From: Bacillota bacterium
GTDB taxonomy: Bacteria > Bacillota > Dehalobacteriia > UBA4068
Assembly (NCBI GenBank): GCA_030528765.1
Contig: JAUMYD010000099.1
Location: 1-6,997, forward strand
DNA: 6,997 nt
Direction of reading: 5' to 3'
Shown: one piece after another, positions 5,744 to 6,997 of the stretch
Layout: each line of letters starts with the position of its first letter
Position numbering within the stretch: position 1 is the first letter of the stretch
Position numbers and translations under genes: made by a program
Notes under the pieces: generated by a model
What the model saw: only the letters and a program-made list of their open reading frames with translations
What the model was told of the DNA's origin: nothing
The model's database searches: none

Positions 5744-6997
5744 ATGGCTAAGTGGATGCTAAGACAAACATCTGCAAATACTGAAGCTTTGGCGCACCAA
5801 ACCGGATTTGATCCGGTCTTGGTGCGCCTTCTGGCTGTCCGCGGCTATAAGGAGCCGGAGGATATTCAGAATTTTCTCTGCCCGGAGAATTGCGAATTGG
5901 CAGACCCGCTGCTCTTTGCGGATATGGATAAGGCGATCCTCCGCATCCAGAAAGCCCTTGCGGAGGGGGAAGCCTTCGTAGTTTTCGGAGATTATGATGC
6001 AGATGGGATCATGAGCACTGTCATTTTGCTTCGTTGCTTTTCGGCCCTTGGTGCCAACCCCGCTTATTACATCCCAAAGCGTGACGGAGAAGGCTATGGC
6101 CTGAATAATGCGGCGATTTTCCATTTGGCAGAGCAGGGTATTCGCCTTATCGTGGCCTGCGATAACGGGATCTCTGCCTTTGAACAGATCGAGTATGCAC
6201 AATCGCTGGGGATCGATGTGGTGGTTTTTGATCACCACGATATAACTTTGAATGAAAGAGGAGAGCAGATTCTTCCTGCGGCCTGTGCTGTAGTGGATGC
6301 CAAGCGGCAGGATTGCGCATATCCTTTTAAATATTATTGTGCTGCGGCGCTTTGCTACCGTTTTTCACAGCTGCTGTTTTCCAGCTTGGGCCGGGATTGG
6401 CAGGCATTGCAGCAGGATCTGCTTCCGCTGGCTGCCTTGGCCAGTGTCTGTGATATCGTGGAGCTGCAGGGTGAAAATCGCTGCTTGGTGAAGCAGGGGC
6501 TTCCTGCCATATTGAAAAGCCGGAATTGTGGCCTGCGTGCCTTGCTGCAGGTAACGGAGCTGGAAAATACAGAAGAAATCAGTACTTACCATGTGGGCTT
6601 TGTGTTGGGACCCTGCATAAACGCGGCAGGGCGCATGGGGCAGGTGGATATTGCCATTCGCCTTTTTTTGAGTGAGTCCCCTGCTGAGGCTGAGCAGTTG
6701 GCTGCGATGCTGCTGGAATTGAACCAGCAACGCCGCAAAATGACAGAGTCCGGAACTGCAGCCGTTTTTGAGCAGATCGAAGAGAAGGGATTGGAAAAGG
6801 ATAAGGTCATTGTGGTGCACTCTGCCCAGATCACGGAAAGCATCGCCGGGATCATTGCCGGGAGAGTGAAGGAAAGATATTATCATCCCACGATTGTGAT
6901 CGGTGGAGATGGAGAACTGCTGCGGGGTTCCGGGCGTTCCATTCACGGTTATAATATCTTTGATGCCTTAAGCGAGGTGCGGGATCTTTTTCCCTCT
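5744..6997 (+). CDS. recJ: Single-stranded-DNA-specific exonuclease RecJ, 3'-truncated by window edge
   Basis: RecJ degrades single-stranded DNA 5' to 3' in recombination and repair. The frame is open for 418 codons from ATG 5744 to the last base, with no stop, so the C-terminal part is missing; full RecJ is usually 550-800 residues. The DHH domain shows all metal-binding motifs: 'VFGDYDADG' (80-88; D83, D85, D87), 'CDNG' with D140, 'FDHHD' (D163, H164, H165) and 'ASVCDIVEL' with D237. The linker motif reads 'GPCINAAGRMG' (289-299). The DHHA1 domain contains 'ESIAGIIAGRVKERYYHPTI' and ends near 'GSGRSIHGYNIFDAL'. AGGTGA (5735-5740) is a close but adequate ribosome site; a second ATG at 5756 is less well placed. 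It follows secF by 32 nt, probably in one operon. A strong hairpin lies within codons 16-29. The DHHA1 wording differs from the common 'HPGVIGIVA' form. Confidence 0.94.
   Translation, partial: MAKWMLRQTSANTEALAHQTGFDPVLVRLLAVRGYKEPEDIQNFLCPENCELADPLLFADMDKAILRIQKALAEGEAFVVFGDYDADGIMSTVILLRCFSALGANPAYYIPKRDGEGYGLNNAAIFHLAEQGIRLIVACDNGISAFEQIEYAQSLGIDVVVFDHHDITLNERGEQILPAACAVVDAKRQDCAYPFKYYCAAALCYRFSQLLFSSLGRDWQALQQDLLPLAALASVCDIVELQGENRCLVKQGLPAILKSRNCGLRALLQVTELENTEEISTYHVGFVLGPCINAAGRMGQVDIAIRLFLSESPAEAEQLAAMLLELNQQRRKMTESGTAAVFEQIEEKGLEKDKVIVVHSAQITESIAGIIAGRVKERYYHPTIVIGGDGELLRGSGRSIHGYNIFDALSEVRDLFPS
5791..5828 (+). repeat. Near-perfect inverted repeat (17-bp hairpin) inside recJ
   Basis: GGCGCACCAA (5791-5800) plus ACCGGAT (5801-5807) pairs with ATCCGGT (5811-5817) and TTGGTGCGCC (5819-5828). 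Only C5818 is bulged and the loop is 3 nt (TTG). The stem starts 47 nt after the first base of the recJ start codon. No T tract follows, so it is not an ordinary terminator. It is translated as normal-looking RecJ N-terminal sequence. Confidence 0.85.

Noticed and set aside
1..6997. Possible defence system, mobile element or CRISPR array
   Set aside because: No transposase, integrase, phage or toxin-antitoxin motif, direct repeat series or attachment site was seen; every gene belongs to a housekeeping family in a gene order familiar from Bacillota.

Overview
The window looks like core chromosome from a low- to mid-GC Gram-positive anaerobe of the Clostridia type (Bacillota). Supporting signs are strong AAGGAGG-type ribosome sites, consensus sigma-A promoters with T-tailed intrinsic terminators, secD and secF as separate genes with a short SecD, a YrzB (DUF1292)-mltG-U32 cluster next to yajC-secD-secF-recJ, and a RecJ with an unusual DHHA1 region. 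A Negativicutes host cannot be excluded from sequence reading alone. All genes are on the + strand. I see no mobile element, CRISPR array, phage gene or other accessory cargo.

Layout: (1) 2-370 is the 3' part of a small acidic DUF1292 (YrzB-like) gene, closed by a perfect 12-bp-stem terminator. (2) 371-586 is a leader/promoter region without a convincing gene. (3) 587-2831 is a two-gene unit: the endolytic murein transglycosylase mltG and, overlapping its end, a U32-family protein of the TrhP tRNA-hydroxylation type, closed by a terminator. (4) 2921-3434 is a compact unit with an extended -10 promoter, a tRNA-Trp(CCA) and yajC. It ends in a terminator whose palindrome includes the yajC stop codon. 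(5) From a perfect-consensus promoter at 3489-3517 runs secD-secF-recJ. recJ is open at the right edge; downstream members such as apt and relA are expected from other genomes but are not visible.

Functionally, YajC, SecD and SecF form the accessory membrane complex that uses the proton-motive force to help SecYEG/SecA export proteins. MltG cuts nascent peptidoglycan strands at the membrane. TrhP modifies wobble uridines of tRNA, and RecJ is a 5'-3' single-strand DNA exonuclease.

No undescribed multi-gene system is apparent. The points that deserve a second look are smaller: a near-perfect 17-bp hairpin inside the start of recJ, an Asn at the SecF position that usually carries a proton-relay Asp, tRNA-Trp heading the yajC transcript, a divergent RecJ core, and alternative inverted repeats upstream of mltG.
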